DNA of 64,000 bases from Heliocybe sulcata. Lineage: Eukaryota > Basidiomycota > Agaricomycetes > Gloeophyllales > Gloeophyllaceae. The position numbers and the translations under genes are program-made. Within the stretch, counting starts at the first letter, position 1, and every line of letters begins with the position of its first letter. Below the pieces are notes generated by a model, which was not told the origin of the DNA, did no database searches, and worked only from the letters and a program-made list of their open reading frames with translations. The stretch spans positions 695,343 to 759,342 of the forward strand of contig ML213503.1 in the NCBI GenBank assembly GCA_004369045.1. The letters run 5' to 3'. Shown in pieces: positions 44,969-55,734 of the stretch.

Positions 44969-47489
44969 ATGTCCGCCCGCTCATCGCAAGACAACCTACG
45001 CGCTCCTCTTTCCGCCAGGCTAGAATATTTGGTCAAGAACACGTCGAATAATTCCTCAACATCGTCCATTGAGACCGCAGCGAACGAGGCCGACATGAGG
45101 CCGCGCGTGCCCGCTGCTGCGATGTCGCGAACATCCGTAGCTTCCGCTGCTTCGTCCAAGTCTTCCTCTAGCCAGATGCGGCCGTCTCCAGCGAAGGACA
45201 AGGAGCCACACCGACCGGCCCCGCTGAACCTGCCCATCCTCCGCTGGCTCAACTCCCCGAAATCCTCCCCGACTCACTCGCCGCACTCCCAGTCGCCTGT
45301 CCGGACACCACACTCCGGGTCCCCGAGCCAGAGCCCGACATCGAGCCCCCGACGGTTCCCGAACCCGCTCCTCGCGGACGCCCTCGCCTCCGACCTGCCC
45401 CTCCCTCGGCCCCCACCGACCGCACACCTCCGGGCCATCCCCAACTCCCAGACATCCTTCCGCCCGCCGCTCCTCGAGTCCCTCACGCGCTCCACCCTCC
45501 CTACTTCCTCTCTTTCCTACGAGCGCGGCGAGCTCGTTGAGCCGCCGTATGTGAATAGCACTCCCCCGCCAGGCGCGGAGAGAAGAGCGAGCGAGTACAG
45601 TATTGACTGGGGAGAGCCACAGAGCCCCGCGAGCCCCATTATCCTGAACAACTCCCCACCAGGCCGTACGAGCCTCGACACCGTGCGCACCCTCCTCGAG
45701 CGCGACAGGTCCCGAGTGCAGCACCGGCACACGCTCTCTACTCCCGTCCCGCATCCGCTGTCCTCGGCCCCTCCTCAACCCACTCCTCTCACCCCCGCCC
45801 ATGCCCGGTCGCTGCATACCTCCTCGCCCACTTCGTCTGCGTGGAAGTGGTTCTCAGGTGTGCTGTCGGATAGCAAGGACGAAGGCCAGACGCAGCACCA
45901 CGAGGACGTCGAGGACGCGTTGAAAGAGGCCGAGGAGGAGGGCGAGACGTATCTTGCACCTGAGCACCCCATTGTGTTCTGCCACGGCTTGCTCGGGTTT
46001 GATAGTGTCACCATAGGACCTGCGATCGCTCCCTTGCAGGTGTGTCTTGTTTATTCAACCTCCCCGACACTTACTCACTTGCGGTTCTGATTTGCGCTTG
46101 TAGGTAACCCACTGGCGCGGAATAACCTCGGCTCTTGAATCACACGGCATCCAAGTCCTCATCACGCGCGTGCCCGCGACGTCCTCGCCCATCGACCGCG
46201 CGCAGGTGCTTTTTGAGAAGATCAAGGAGAAGTACGAGGGGCGGAAGATTCATCTGATAGGTGGGTGAGTTTCGTCTCTACCTCCTACTCTATCCTGTAC
46301 GGCATTTGTTAATGGTTTGGGTTGGGTTGGGTTGGTATAGGACATAGCATGGTCTGTTGTCTCTGCTATAAGTGCCTCTGCTGACCTGACGACTGGATAG
46401 GGCGGGCTGGACTGTCGATATATGACCACACACCTTCTCCCTCCACCCTCAGCACAGGACCCGAACAAGCCTTACCCGTTCGAGGTGCGCGTATATCCAC
46501 CTGTCCCGTTTCCTTCCCTCTCACCGTCGCATATGGCGGCTGGCAGGTCCTGAGCATCACGACGATAGCGACGCCTCACAGAGGCTCGTACTTTGCTGAC
46601 TACTTCATGGACACGGTGGGTAAGGAGCGGCTGCCGAGTGTGCTCGGGTTGCTAGACTTGCTGCCTGTGAGTGACCTGCTATTCGTCCTCTATCCCTCAA
46701 GCCTTTCTCTTGTCTGAATCTTGTGAATGCAGAACGGAGGCGGCGACGGCAAGGCGTTTGAGTTCCTCACGATGGAGAATATGCGCAAGTTTAACGAGCA
46801 GACGCCGGACGTGGAGGGTGTGAAGTATTTTAGCTGGGGCGCGGTGTATGAGCCCGGGCTTATTGATACATGGAAGTGAGTCTTTTCTCCTCTTCCTCCT
46901 TTCCCCTTCCCCCCTTCCTCTCCCTCGCTCCCTCCTCCTCCCCTCATTCTCATTTTCTCGCGCATACTCACACACGCACCCATCACACAGATGGTCGCAC
47001 TCGGTCATACTCGAAAAAGAAGGTCCCAACGACGGCCTCGTCTCGCTCACCTCTGCAAAATGGGGCACCTACCTCGGCACGCTCGAACATGTGAATCACC
47101 TCGACCTCGTTGGGTGGATCAATACCGCCAGGTACAAGTGGGCGGAGATTATGGGGCGGGAGATCAAGTTTCGGCCGGCTCAGTTTTATATGGGCATTGC
47201 GGACCATTTGGCGAGGGTTGTGGAGGGGAAGGAGAGGACAGAGGAGGGAAGTCAAGTGAAGAGACATGGGGACGGAGAGGTGCATAGACATCAAGAGGGA
47301 GGGGAGGGGAGGAAACGTGTTGCGCAGGAGGGGGAGAGGGAGGAAATGGAGAGGGGGAAGAGCCCCGGGACTGTGCAGGGTGACCGGGAGAGGGAGAGTA
47401 TGGCAGGGAGCTTAGCGCAGGGAAGTAAGAGCGGGGAGATGAAAGATGCTGTGGAGGATAAGCAGGGGGCGTCAAGTTCGCGTTTGTGA
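44969..47489 (+). CDS. Alpha/beta-hydrolase lipase (triacylglycerol lipase type)
   Basis: Exons 44969-46039, 46104-46260, 46341-46351, 46401-46484, 46547-46666, 46733-46875 and 46991-47489 sum to 695 codons. The first 330 residues are disordered Ser/Pro-rich sequence without a signal peptide. The catalytic part starts HPIVFCHGLLGFDSVTIGPA, with the oxyanion-hole HG. The nucleophile motif GHSMGGLDCRYMT is assembled only when the 11-nt exon GACATAGCATG is included. Asp is likely in EGPNDGLVS and His in LEHVNHLDLVGW. The block SITTIATPHRGSYFADYFMD is typical of this lipase family. The C-terminal 100 residues are charged low-complexity. It probably acts on intracellular neutral lipid or phospholipid. 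A very polypyrimidine-rich intron lies at 46876-46990. Confidence 0.85.
46316..46336 (+). repeat. TTGGG short tandem repeat in a lipase intron
   Basis: About four tandem TTGGG units lie in the 80-nt intron just before the 11-nt microexon. The acceptor TATAG follows immediately. G-run repeats beside microexons can act as splicing enhancers; that role is inferred. Confidence 0.6.
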
Positions 47490-47660
47490 AGCGGACATGG
47501 TCTCGCGGGACACACATGACTACACGAGCAACTGATTAACGCATATACCGCTATCGTACGAAGCTTCAGTGTACATGATACTCTAGGTTGTTATAATCTT
47601 GATGGGATATAATAGCATTATTATCTTGACCTGTATCGCCCAGAAAAGACGTCCATCTAT

Positions 47661-47998
47661 TCAAGATACTGGCAGTATGGGATGCCAGCCTTGCGTTTCA
47701 GCCGGTAAATAATCTTCGGCAACACGCACGGCTGCTGCATACAGGTCGTCCTCAGCTCTGACGACAGGACTCCCATCTGCCGGGCGGGAGATTAGAAAAG
47801 TATTAAGTGTCGGAGTGGACGAGTGGAAGATGAACGTCTTCAATGTTTCACAGCGGACAGCGAAGACTCTGACAATATTGGCATTGTCTAAGTTTGAGAG
47901 GTAGGGAGATGTCATCCAGGAATCATCGGAGGGCGTGCCCGTCTCCAGGCCCTCGATGAGGCCAGGGTAAAGGTAGTCCGTCGTGGGGGGTGGGCCCG
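47661..47998 (-). pseudogene. Partial copy of the neighbouring F-box gene (C-terminal part)
   Basis: Minus-strand translation gives SNLDNANIVRVFAVRCETLK followed by TFLISRPADGSPVVRAEDD. This matches the C-terminus of the complete F-box gene upstream, which has EDLDNETVVRVFATCCHTLK and TYLISRRPDGAPVVKPEE. Upstream in frame, PPTTDYLYPGLIEG also corresponds to PTITDYVDSGLMV. No F-box or repeat region precedes it. It is therefore a truncated tandem duplicate, moderately diverged. The adjacent minus frame at 48016-48336 (WHTFYAQWKLPIWDFAYSKT) is unrelated to the F-box gene as far as I can see. Confidence 0.65.
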
Positions 47999-48608
47999 GG
48001 TGTATTCCTTTGCTACTAGTACTTCGAGCACTTCCGCTGACGGTGAATAGACAAGTTTAGATCCACGGAGAGATGCAGATAAGATTCACCTGTCTTTGAA
48101 TAAGCGAAATCCCATATTGGAAGTTTCCATTGCGCATAGAAGGTATGCCAAGCATCAGGAGCAGTTAGGACGTACGAAGTGCCTTCAATGTTGACTTCAG
48201 GGTCGCCTGTTGGGACTTCAACGTTCTTTGCGACACAGTACTTCAGAGCGTCGCCTCCGCATACACAGCTGATATCTGAATGCAAATCTTTAGTATATGT
48301 GATTTTGCTGGTCTGCGGAGTGTGACGAGACTGCACGGCAAAGTAGTCAGGGTGTTAACGGCGTTTCGTAACGAGTTTGATGTGGACCTACACGGACCCA
48401 CATGTATACTGTACGTGTGCGGCCCGCCTGGACCCGGTGTACATGGATACTACTCTCGCTTACTTTCGTATAAGCTGCCATCTTTTGTAAGTATATGCTG
48501 CCTTCTTAAAGATACACGCGACGAAAGGAAGCTCTGGTCAGCACGGAATCTATAAGAATATAACCTCCTTGCCAAGCTTAATCCCACCAACGTCGCTGAA
48601 GAACAGCC

Positions 48609-50845
48609 TCACGGCTGGTCCGGGAAGAAAGAGGGCCAAGTCCGAAGCAGACTAGTCGCTGGGCAATATTGCCCTGGAATGGACCTGAATAAACTCGGGT
48701 AACCTTCTTCTGGTTTGACAACAGGGGCTCCATCCGGCCGGCGCGAAATCAGATACGTGGGCTGCAGAGACATCCGATTGTAGAAGGTGAAGGACTTGAG
48801 CGTATGGCAACAGGTGGCGAAGACCCTGACAACAGTCTCGTTGTCCAAGTCCTCCGACAAGTACACCTCGTCGCGTCCGTCTTCGTCTTCCTCGTCATTC
48901 TCCATTCGCACCATAAGGCCGCTATCCACATAATCGGTGATCGTAGGGGTGTAGAGATTCATCCCTATATGCTCCAGGCAATGAAAGCCGCTGAAAGCGG
49001 GACCATACTCCCAGCTAGCATGCGGCCATATTGCGAGTCGATCCTCGTCCGACTTGTCGCGCTTGCGTCGATGGATGAGAGTGAGGCCCTCGAGTTCAGG
49101 GAATACTTCCGCGATCCTTTCTATGAGGTCACGTCCAGCATATCGAATACCACATAACGCTAGCACCTTCAAGGGCGCCCCTTCAAGCGCGTCGATCAGC
49201 TCGAACAGTTCGTTCCTGTTTATCGGCCACTGCGAGTCCACCTTCACGTGTGTCAATCGGATTGGCGCACGCAGCTTCCCCTCTATAATCCACCGTGCCA
49301 GATACAATGTGCCAAATCGGCACAGATGAACGATGGATAGCCGTTCCACAGTAGACCATGGGTTGTACGCCCGCCAGAGAACGGGATCAGAAGGTATTTC
49401 GAAGTCGTGATCTGAATCCCCCATGACAGATAGCAGCCGGACTCTGGGACACATTGTGAGGAAGGCCCAGTAAATCTCATTGTCCCAGAGCACACTAGGG
49501 AAGGTGATGTCGAGATCGATGATAGAAGAGGAGCTTGGCAAGAGAACGGGAAATGTGCGCAAGCCGTCCCCAAAATTGCACGAGATCATTGAGACAGTGT
49601 GGAGGCGCGGGAGAGAAGCGATGGCTCTGACAATAGCAGGTGTAATAAGTAGGCAGGAAAGATTGAGTGACACGAGATTGGTGCCCGTTCGGATGAATCC
49701 AGCCATCTTCCTGTACAAGGGCCCGTAGAATTCCTTGTTGATGTCAAAGCCAAACTGTATGTCTTCATTGCGGGTCACGATGCCGGCACGCTCGCCCAGG
49801 GGGCTGGACGATAGCCACTCGTCATATGCATTGAAACGCAGCATCTTCTCCATGATATCCGGCCGAGCTAGCAGCTCATCCATGATGTTCATCAAGCGAA
49901 CCTTGGCTGCATGGGCCAGTTGATTCAGCTTTTCATCGTCTGCTGGGCTAGGACCGGGACGGCAGGTCAGGACTAGTGAGCGATACTAGCATAGATCAGC
50001 AGAGTGCTGATAACGGGCAGCTGAAATCTCGAACCTCGTAGATGCCAAATCGCAACGAGATCTCCCGCAGCAAACGGCAAGTTGACCCAAGGAGACGTGC
50101 CTTCGACTGACCTAGGGAGGACATTATTTGCTCCAAGAGTTCAGTAGGAAGATCAGGGAGTGGTAGTTTCTGGAAAATGGGTTCCGGGTGCTTCCTCAGA
50201 GCCTTCTTGGTCCGCACTGTTGAATAGACTAGAATCAGCTTCGACCGAATATATTAGGGAGCGAAACGTCTCAAACTCGTGATAGGGTAAAGCAGGTCCC
50301 AGTCAGGCGCATCCCACTTCTTTTCAAAAGCCTTGAGAATGTCCAGAGCATGTACTATGTGACGATCTTCCTTCCAGCCGAAGTCGGGTTCATCGGGAAA
50401 TGGGTGGATTTCTTCTTCTATTATAACTGTGTGCTCTGCTACCAAGTTGAAATCTGGCAAAAATCTCTCCCATCGCTCGTAGTAGCGTCTATAACGCCAT
50501 TCATGACGTCCTATTAGATCTAAAGTGCCCTTCAGGTCGGACAATCCATGCGTGAGAGTAGATTCGAATCCCTTGGCGGCAGTATCTGGCTTACCGTATG
50601 GAATCCTTTGATCACTCCTAGGAATCGGAGAGCGTGCCATATCCGTAGATCGGGCTGACCTTCGGGGTCGCGTTCCAAGTAGCGTCGCCGAGCATTTGCT
50701 TCCTCCTTTTCGTACAGCTTGAGGTACGGCCGAGATGGCCATCCTACAGAACCATGTGAGACAAGACGGAGCACAGATCAGTTACTGTCTATGTACTGGA
50801 TGCGTATTCATCCTCTCGGTGCGGTTCATCATCTTCAGAGTACAT
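48609..50845 (-). CDS. F-box protein with an N-terminal extension, 669 aa
   Basis: Exons 50845-50797, 50743-50595, 50529-50277, 50216-50035 and 49985-48609 sum to 670 codons. Residues 1-150 form an extension with charged, aromatic-rich sequence (LKLYEKEEANARRRYLERDP, RHEWRYRRYYERWERFLPDF). The F-box is at about residues 165-205 (KLPLPDLPTELLEQIMSSLG, then RLLGSTCRLLREIS). The remaining 450 residues are irregular LRR-like (LVSLNLSCLLITPAIVRAIA, LKVLALCGIRYAGRDLIERI, LEGLTLIHRRKRDKS). It is probably an SCF substrate receptor. All five exons join in frame with GT-AG introns of 49-65 nt. A fragment copy lies downstream at 47661. The first exon (MYSEDDEPHREDEYAS) is short and the least certain part. 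Confidence 0.72.
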
Positions 50846-51186
50846 CCTTAGACTACGTGAGTTGGGTTCAAAGGAACTTGACCTAGGGCCAAATCTCAGT
50901 TTCCAGCTGGGCCGGGATTAATCCGTACCCGACACCGATATACAGTAGGCGTGATATAAGTCGCACTTTTCAGAAATCAGACGGTTGAGCGTATGGAGAG
51001 TGAATCCGTAGTAGACTAGAGTGCACAGTGAGGAGGAAGTGGCATACAGTCTCATGCTTACACAGCCACAGATAACCAGCATTTCCCGAATAAGCATTCG
51101 CCCGCCTATCATATCGCCCTCTCGCAGGCCCATAGAAAAGGGTCGCAGTCCAGGGACCGGCATGTCCACGCTCTCGTCCTTCAGTC

Positions 51187-53449
51187 ATGTCCAAGCTCCC
51201 CTTACATGCGCTACCTGAGGACGTCGCACTCAGCTCGCGAGCACCTGCACCACGCGTTCTTCTCAAATACGCTGCTGCTGCCGTCGCCGGTCTCGTATTC
51301 TGGGCTTCCCATGTGCAAGGATTTACAGAACAAATAAACCGCAGCCTTGGTCTATCGTCTCACCTCACGCAAGGAGGTACCGCTGTAAATTGGAAGTCAT
51401 GCGGAGACGGCTATGAAGGGTATCAATGCGCCAACATAACACTACCTCTGGATTATCACAACTCGAGCGACCCTCGAACAGTCACCATCTCCGTGAACAG
51501 GTACCTTGCTACCAATGTCACTCATAGGTAAGTGCGCCAATGGTCTGAGTTGTATATTGGTCTGACATCTTCCAGAAAGGGCGCTGTGTTCATTAATCCT
51601 GGAGGTCCAGGTAGGGTCTCACGATGTGCCACAATGACTGACATGAGCTCAGTTACGACTTGTAAGGTGGATCCGGAACAAGCAGCGCGTTTACCAAAGC
51701 GATCTCATTCTCCAAAATTCTAAGAGGTCCGCAAGCGGTTCTTCCAGACCCGCGCTTATCGCTGAGACTGACATGTTCCTCCGCCAGGCCAGTACGACAT
51801 CGTCGGCTTCGACCCGCGCGGCATCAACCAAACCCAGCCCTATCTTTCCTGCTTCCAATCTGACCTGGACCGTGAAGTCTTCAACAAGATGTCCAACGGC
51901 TTCAGCTTGAACCTTCCCGTGAACATTACTTCCGAGGTAGCAGCAGATCTCGAGAGACAAGTCACATTCCTGAGCTCCGCAGCTGCCTCCCTGGCTGCCA
52001 AATGCTTCGAACGCGTCGGTGACTACATGGCATACTTTGGTACGTGAACCCTACTCCAGAAGCGGACGGATATCGACGTGACCGCGATTATGTACAGGGA
52101 CTGAGGCGGTTGTGCGGGACATCGACGCCATGTCCAAACTCATTGAAGGCGAAGACGCGCGCGTCAATTGTAAGTCAGCACTTGTACGCCATAACCAAGA
52201 CTCTTTTAATGAGCACTGCAGTCTGGGGCTTCTCCTACGGCACCATCATCGGCCAATACCTGATCAAAATCCTCGCACCAGAGCGGATCGGCCGCGTGAT
52301 GATCGACGGTGTCGTCAATCCCACAGTCTGGTCCAGTTACCCCATCGAGGCATACCACGGTAAACACTCCTGACATACTCTCCACGGCCTTCCCTAACCA
52401 GTCAATGTCCAGAGGGCTTGGACAACGTCGACGACGTCCTCTCCTCCTTCGCCCACTCCTGCGCCTCCGCTGGTGACGCCTGCCCTCTCTCGTACATGGA
52501 CGCCCCTTCGATCCTCTCCTCCATCGACAATCTCATCAACACACTCTACACCAACCCAGCACCTGTCACTGACCTAGACGTCCCAGCTGTCGCCACCGCC
52601 GCAAACGTCCGCCAGCTGCTCTTCCACAGCATGTACAAGATCCAAACGTGGCCCGACCTAGCTGAGCATATCTACAATGGGCTTCAGGGAAACTTCACGG
52701 GAATCGTGAATGCGACCACCTCCAAGGTGAACCCCAACGGTGCATCCCTCCCGGATACATCACAATTCTCGACCATGCCGATATACGTGCGTAAAGTATC
52801 ACTTCCTTGCCGGTGACCGCTGAGTATTGAATCGCTTCTCTCAGTGCTCTGACACAAAAGACTACGATTCCGAGCGGAAACCCCCGTCGCCTGCAGAGAT
52901 CGCCGAATCGACGTTATCGAACCTGAAGAACTACTCCTACCGCATGGGAGATGGATTCTTCTCTCTCTCCCTCTGCCACGAGTGGCACGGTGTTTCTCCT
53001 CGTCGCAGCCGATACGAAGGCACATTCGAGTTAGAAGATAACGTTCTAGATACACCTATCCTGGTCTTCTCGTAAGTCTCAGCTCAAACCCCAGTACTAC
53101 TACTCGCTCCGCTAACAGCGTCCACAGCAATACCTATGACCCTGTCACTTCACTAGGCAGCGCCATGTACGCCAACCGACGCTTGGGCAACAACGCCCGT
53201 CTTGTGCAGCAGAAGAACGGCTGGGGCCATTGCTCTACAAGCCAGAAGTCGTTCTGCACCCAGGATGTGATCACTGCGTATATGGTGGATGGGGTGGTCC
53301 CGGCCCAGAACCACACCTTCTGCGAGGTAGACGAGAGGCCGTTCGTTCCATTCAACGAGTCCATGTGGATCCAGGACGAGGGGTCGGACGTCGAGGCCCG
53401 CAGGGCGTGGGTGGACTTGGACTTGGAGTGGGATGGCCTGCTGCGGTAG
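51187..53449 (+). CDS. Type II membrane alpha/beta hydrolase, peptidase S33 / TAP-like
   Basis: Nine exons (51187-51527, 51576-51610, 51667-51726, 51788-52039, 52098-52169, 52222-52359, 52413-52786, 52845-53071, 53128-53449) give 606 residues. A membrane anchor lies at residues 26-46 (VLLKYAAAAVAGLVFWASHV), so the enzyme domain should face the lumen or outside. Family motifs: AVFINPGGPGGSGTSS, QYDIVGFDPRGINQTQPYLS, the nucleophile elbow FWGFSYGTIIGQYL, Asp in NTYDPVTSLGSA, and His in NGWGHCSTSQKS. Four or more N-glycosylation sites are visible. The family includes tripeptidyl-type aminopeptidases. All catalytic residues are present. The acceptor of the third exon is AAG rather than CAG/TAG. 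Confidence 0.88.
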
Positions 53450-53598
53450 AATTAGACAACGTAGAACATTTTATATTGCTGTCCACTTGCACTCGTGGTG
53501 GCGATGTATGATTGTCGGGTTTGTGCGGCGAACCTGACAATGGGGGACTAAAATGTCAGGAGCAGTATCTCTCTACGATGCCGGCTCTGCGAAACAGG

Positions 53599-55320
53599 TC
53601 AGCTCGTACAGTGTCGGCCGAAAGACGCTGCACTCACTGATACCACAAGGATGCTGTCTTCATTCAACATGACGCTATTAATATCGCCAGGTACCCATCC
53701 AGGAAGATTGAGAGCCCCTAGCTTCACCCGATAGGGTAGAGACGTATGCATAGGGCCTATGAAAAGACCTAGGGGATCTCCGTCCGTGTCCTCCATGAAA
53801 AGCGCGTCGTCCCTCTTCTCCGCGATAGACCGGCGAAGAGCGATTTCATTGAAGTCGTATATCTTGGGCTTAGCGAGCACTCCATCCTCATCAGTAGGCT
53901 CGGCGCCAAGATCCCAGGAGACGAATTTCGACCCGTAGACCCAGCATACCCAAGACAAAGATTGGCGTAAGTTTGTGACCATGCGGCAGCCCGTAGGCCC
54001 CCAGGCCTCCCAGAGATAGTCAATCTTGTCTTCCCAGTACGGTGTTGGTGATACGCGGGACAGGATGGTCCACGCGGGGATGAACAAGGAATATACGCCT
54101 ATCCGTCCAAATTGCACGTTGTAGACCAGAGTGACCACGTACACTCTGTTCTCAGGCGCAACGTAAAAGGGCACGTCTGCTTGTGGTGTCCAGCCAGGAG
54201 CAGGGTCGCAACGGATGACGATATCGACGGCAGCGAGGGGCGTTCTGAATGGAGGGAAGAGAAGCTGGCAACAGTGGACATCGTCATCCACATTGATGTC
54301 CACATCGGTATTGTTGACAAAATCGTAGACGCACAAACTTTGCATCGGCCTCGTATCGAGGCTGACTACAATGTGCTGCTGAGAAAGAAAGGCAAAGCAG
54401 AATATCGGTCCTTCCAGTGACTGTGATATGGTTACAGATCAAAGGAGTTGTCGTACAATTATACTTGGCGTACCATCTTTAGCTGCCTCGTCTTCCAGTT
54501 CCATATTTTGAGATCTGGGCCATCTATTGTCAAATCTATGAAGCAGACACCGACGTAATCCCCGCATATTTGAATCAGATAGGATGTCGGCAACTCGTCG
54601 ACGCCTCGAACCACCATGGCAGGCTCGGATGTCAACGGGTGAGGTTCTCCCGTGGATAATGCGCGTAGGTGAACACGTATCGACTTCTCACTAGGGGTAG
54701 AGCTGGATACGAACATTCGCTATGTCAGAGCCATCCCACTCCGAAATGTAAGGTCACCTACACCTCCTCGATGATAGCAAGTAAATCTTGACCTGGGTCC
54801 ATCGCAAAGTCGCGCATGTCTACGCCGACATCTTCAATGAACCACGTCTTCTCTTCAATCCGTCTGTAGTGCGATGGCAGACGCTTGAAGAGCAAAGACC
54901 TATCTCCAGTGCTCTGCGCAAAGACCCCTCCGTAGAGCTCATAGAGATGCCCTCCTGCCATGGGAAGTGTCCTCTGTTCAACCCATTCCATGTTCTCCCA
55001 AGCCCTCTGCCGCTCGCGTAGCATGGCCAGTTTCTCCGCTGAGCTCAGATCACTACGAGGGCCATCGACCATACCATTTGCACCTAGCTCGATGTTATAC
55101 TGCAAATTTGCAGTCTCATTGACCAAGGCGTTGAAGAATCGACAGACCTGGATACCGCTAGTTAGTCTCTGGAGCATATAAGACGGGACCGGATCGGAGT
55201 ACTGACGCTGCTACACCTCAATAAAGTCGCTAGGTCGAGATAATGAAGAATACCAATAGTGATTTCGGAAGGCAGACAACAGAGGCTGCTATTGGACTGC
55301 TCTAGTAGGAGATCATCCAT
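53599..55320 (-). CDS. F-box protein of the mushroom-expanded type
   Basis: The first exon starts at the ATG at 55320 and gives SLCCLPSEITIGILHYLDLA followed by TLLRCSS, the F-box. The next exon continues VCRFFNALVNETANLQYNIE and then EKLAMLRERQRAWENMEWVE, a linker I know from many Agaricomycete F-box proteins. Later exons hold STPSEKSIRVHLRALSTGEP, DGPDLKIWNWKTRQLKM, SLEGPIFCFAFLSQQHIVVS and a long C-terminal exon (MQSLCVYDFVNNTDV to ASFGRHCTS). The C-terminal part may form a beta-propeller-like substrate-binding region. Introns are short GT-AG. The target is unknown. No stop interrupts the joined exons. It is unlike the F-box gene at 48609 apart from the domain type. Confidence 0.78.
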
Positions 55321-55597
55321 ATTGCCAGTGAAGATAGTGACCGCACTGTGCAGGAGGCTCGGGGACTTGCACCGGCGACTTCATGAGATCACTGGTTCAG
55401 ATCCACTTCCGCGACGCAAAGGCTTCCGGTCCAGTAGTAGCTGAAACTACCCATTAACATGTCTAATGATCACACCCAAGGTCTGCTTGGCGTCCTAAGT
55501 ATGTATGCAAGTGCACCGGCAGCTGATAGTATGTCGGTCAGGATATCAGAAGCGAGTCTTTCCTGCTTCCTGCTTAAAGTAAGCGCTTCAAGTATTC

Positions 55598-55645
55598 ATG
55601 CATCATGCATAGACGCGCAATCACGATCATCAATGCATCATGCAT
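55598..55645. repeat. Pair of identical 13-bp ATGCAT-rich repeats
   Basis: ATGCATCATGCAT, nearly its own reverse complement, occurs at 55598-55610 and 55633-55645. It lies between the F-box start and the first P450 stop. A stem could form within or between copies. Confidence 0.8.
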
Positions 55646-55734
55646 CAATACTTATACAGCCAGAAGAAGCGGGGGGAACTAATAGAACTGCAGTCAACTG
55701 CCATGCCCGTCCCAAACAGCCATACAGCCAGGCA

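Noticed and set aside
46316-46336. TTGGG repeat resembling a telomere-like tract
   Set aside because: Only about four units, pentamer not TTAGGG, and inside an intron of an ordinary gene.
48016-48336. Minus-strand frame (WHTFYAQWKLPIWDF) as a gene
   Set aside because: No splice context or family; may be part of the decayed DNA next to the F-box fragment.
50254-50742. Separate small gene upstream of the F-box gene
   Set aside because: Its continuous frame uses the wrong phase for the first part; spliced exons join better into one F-box protein.
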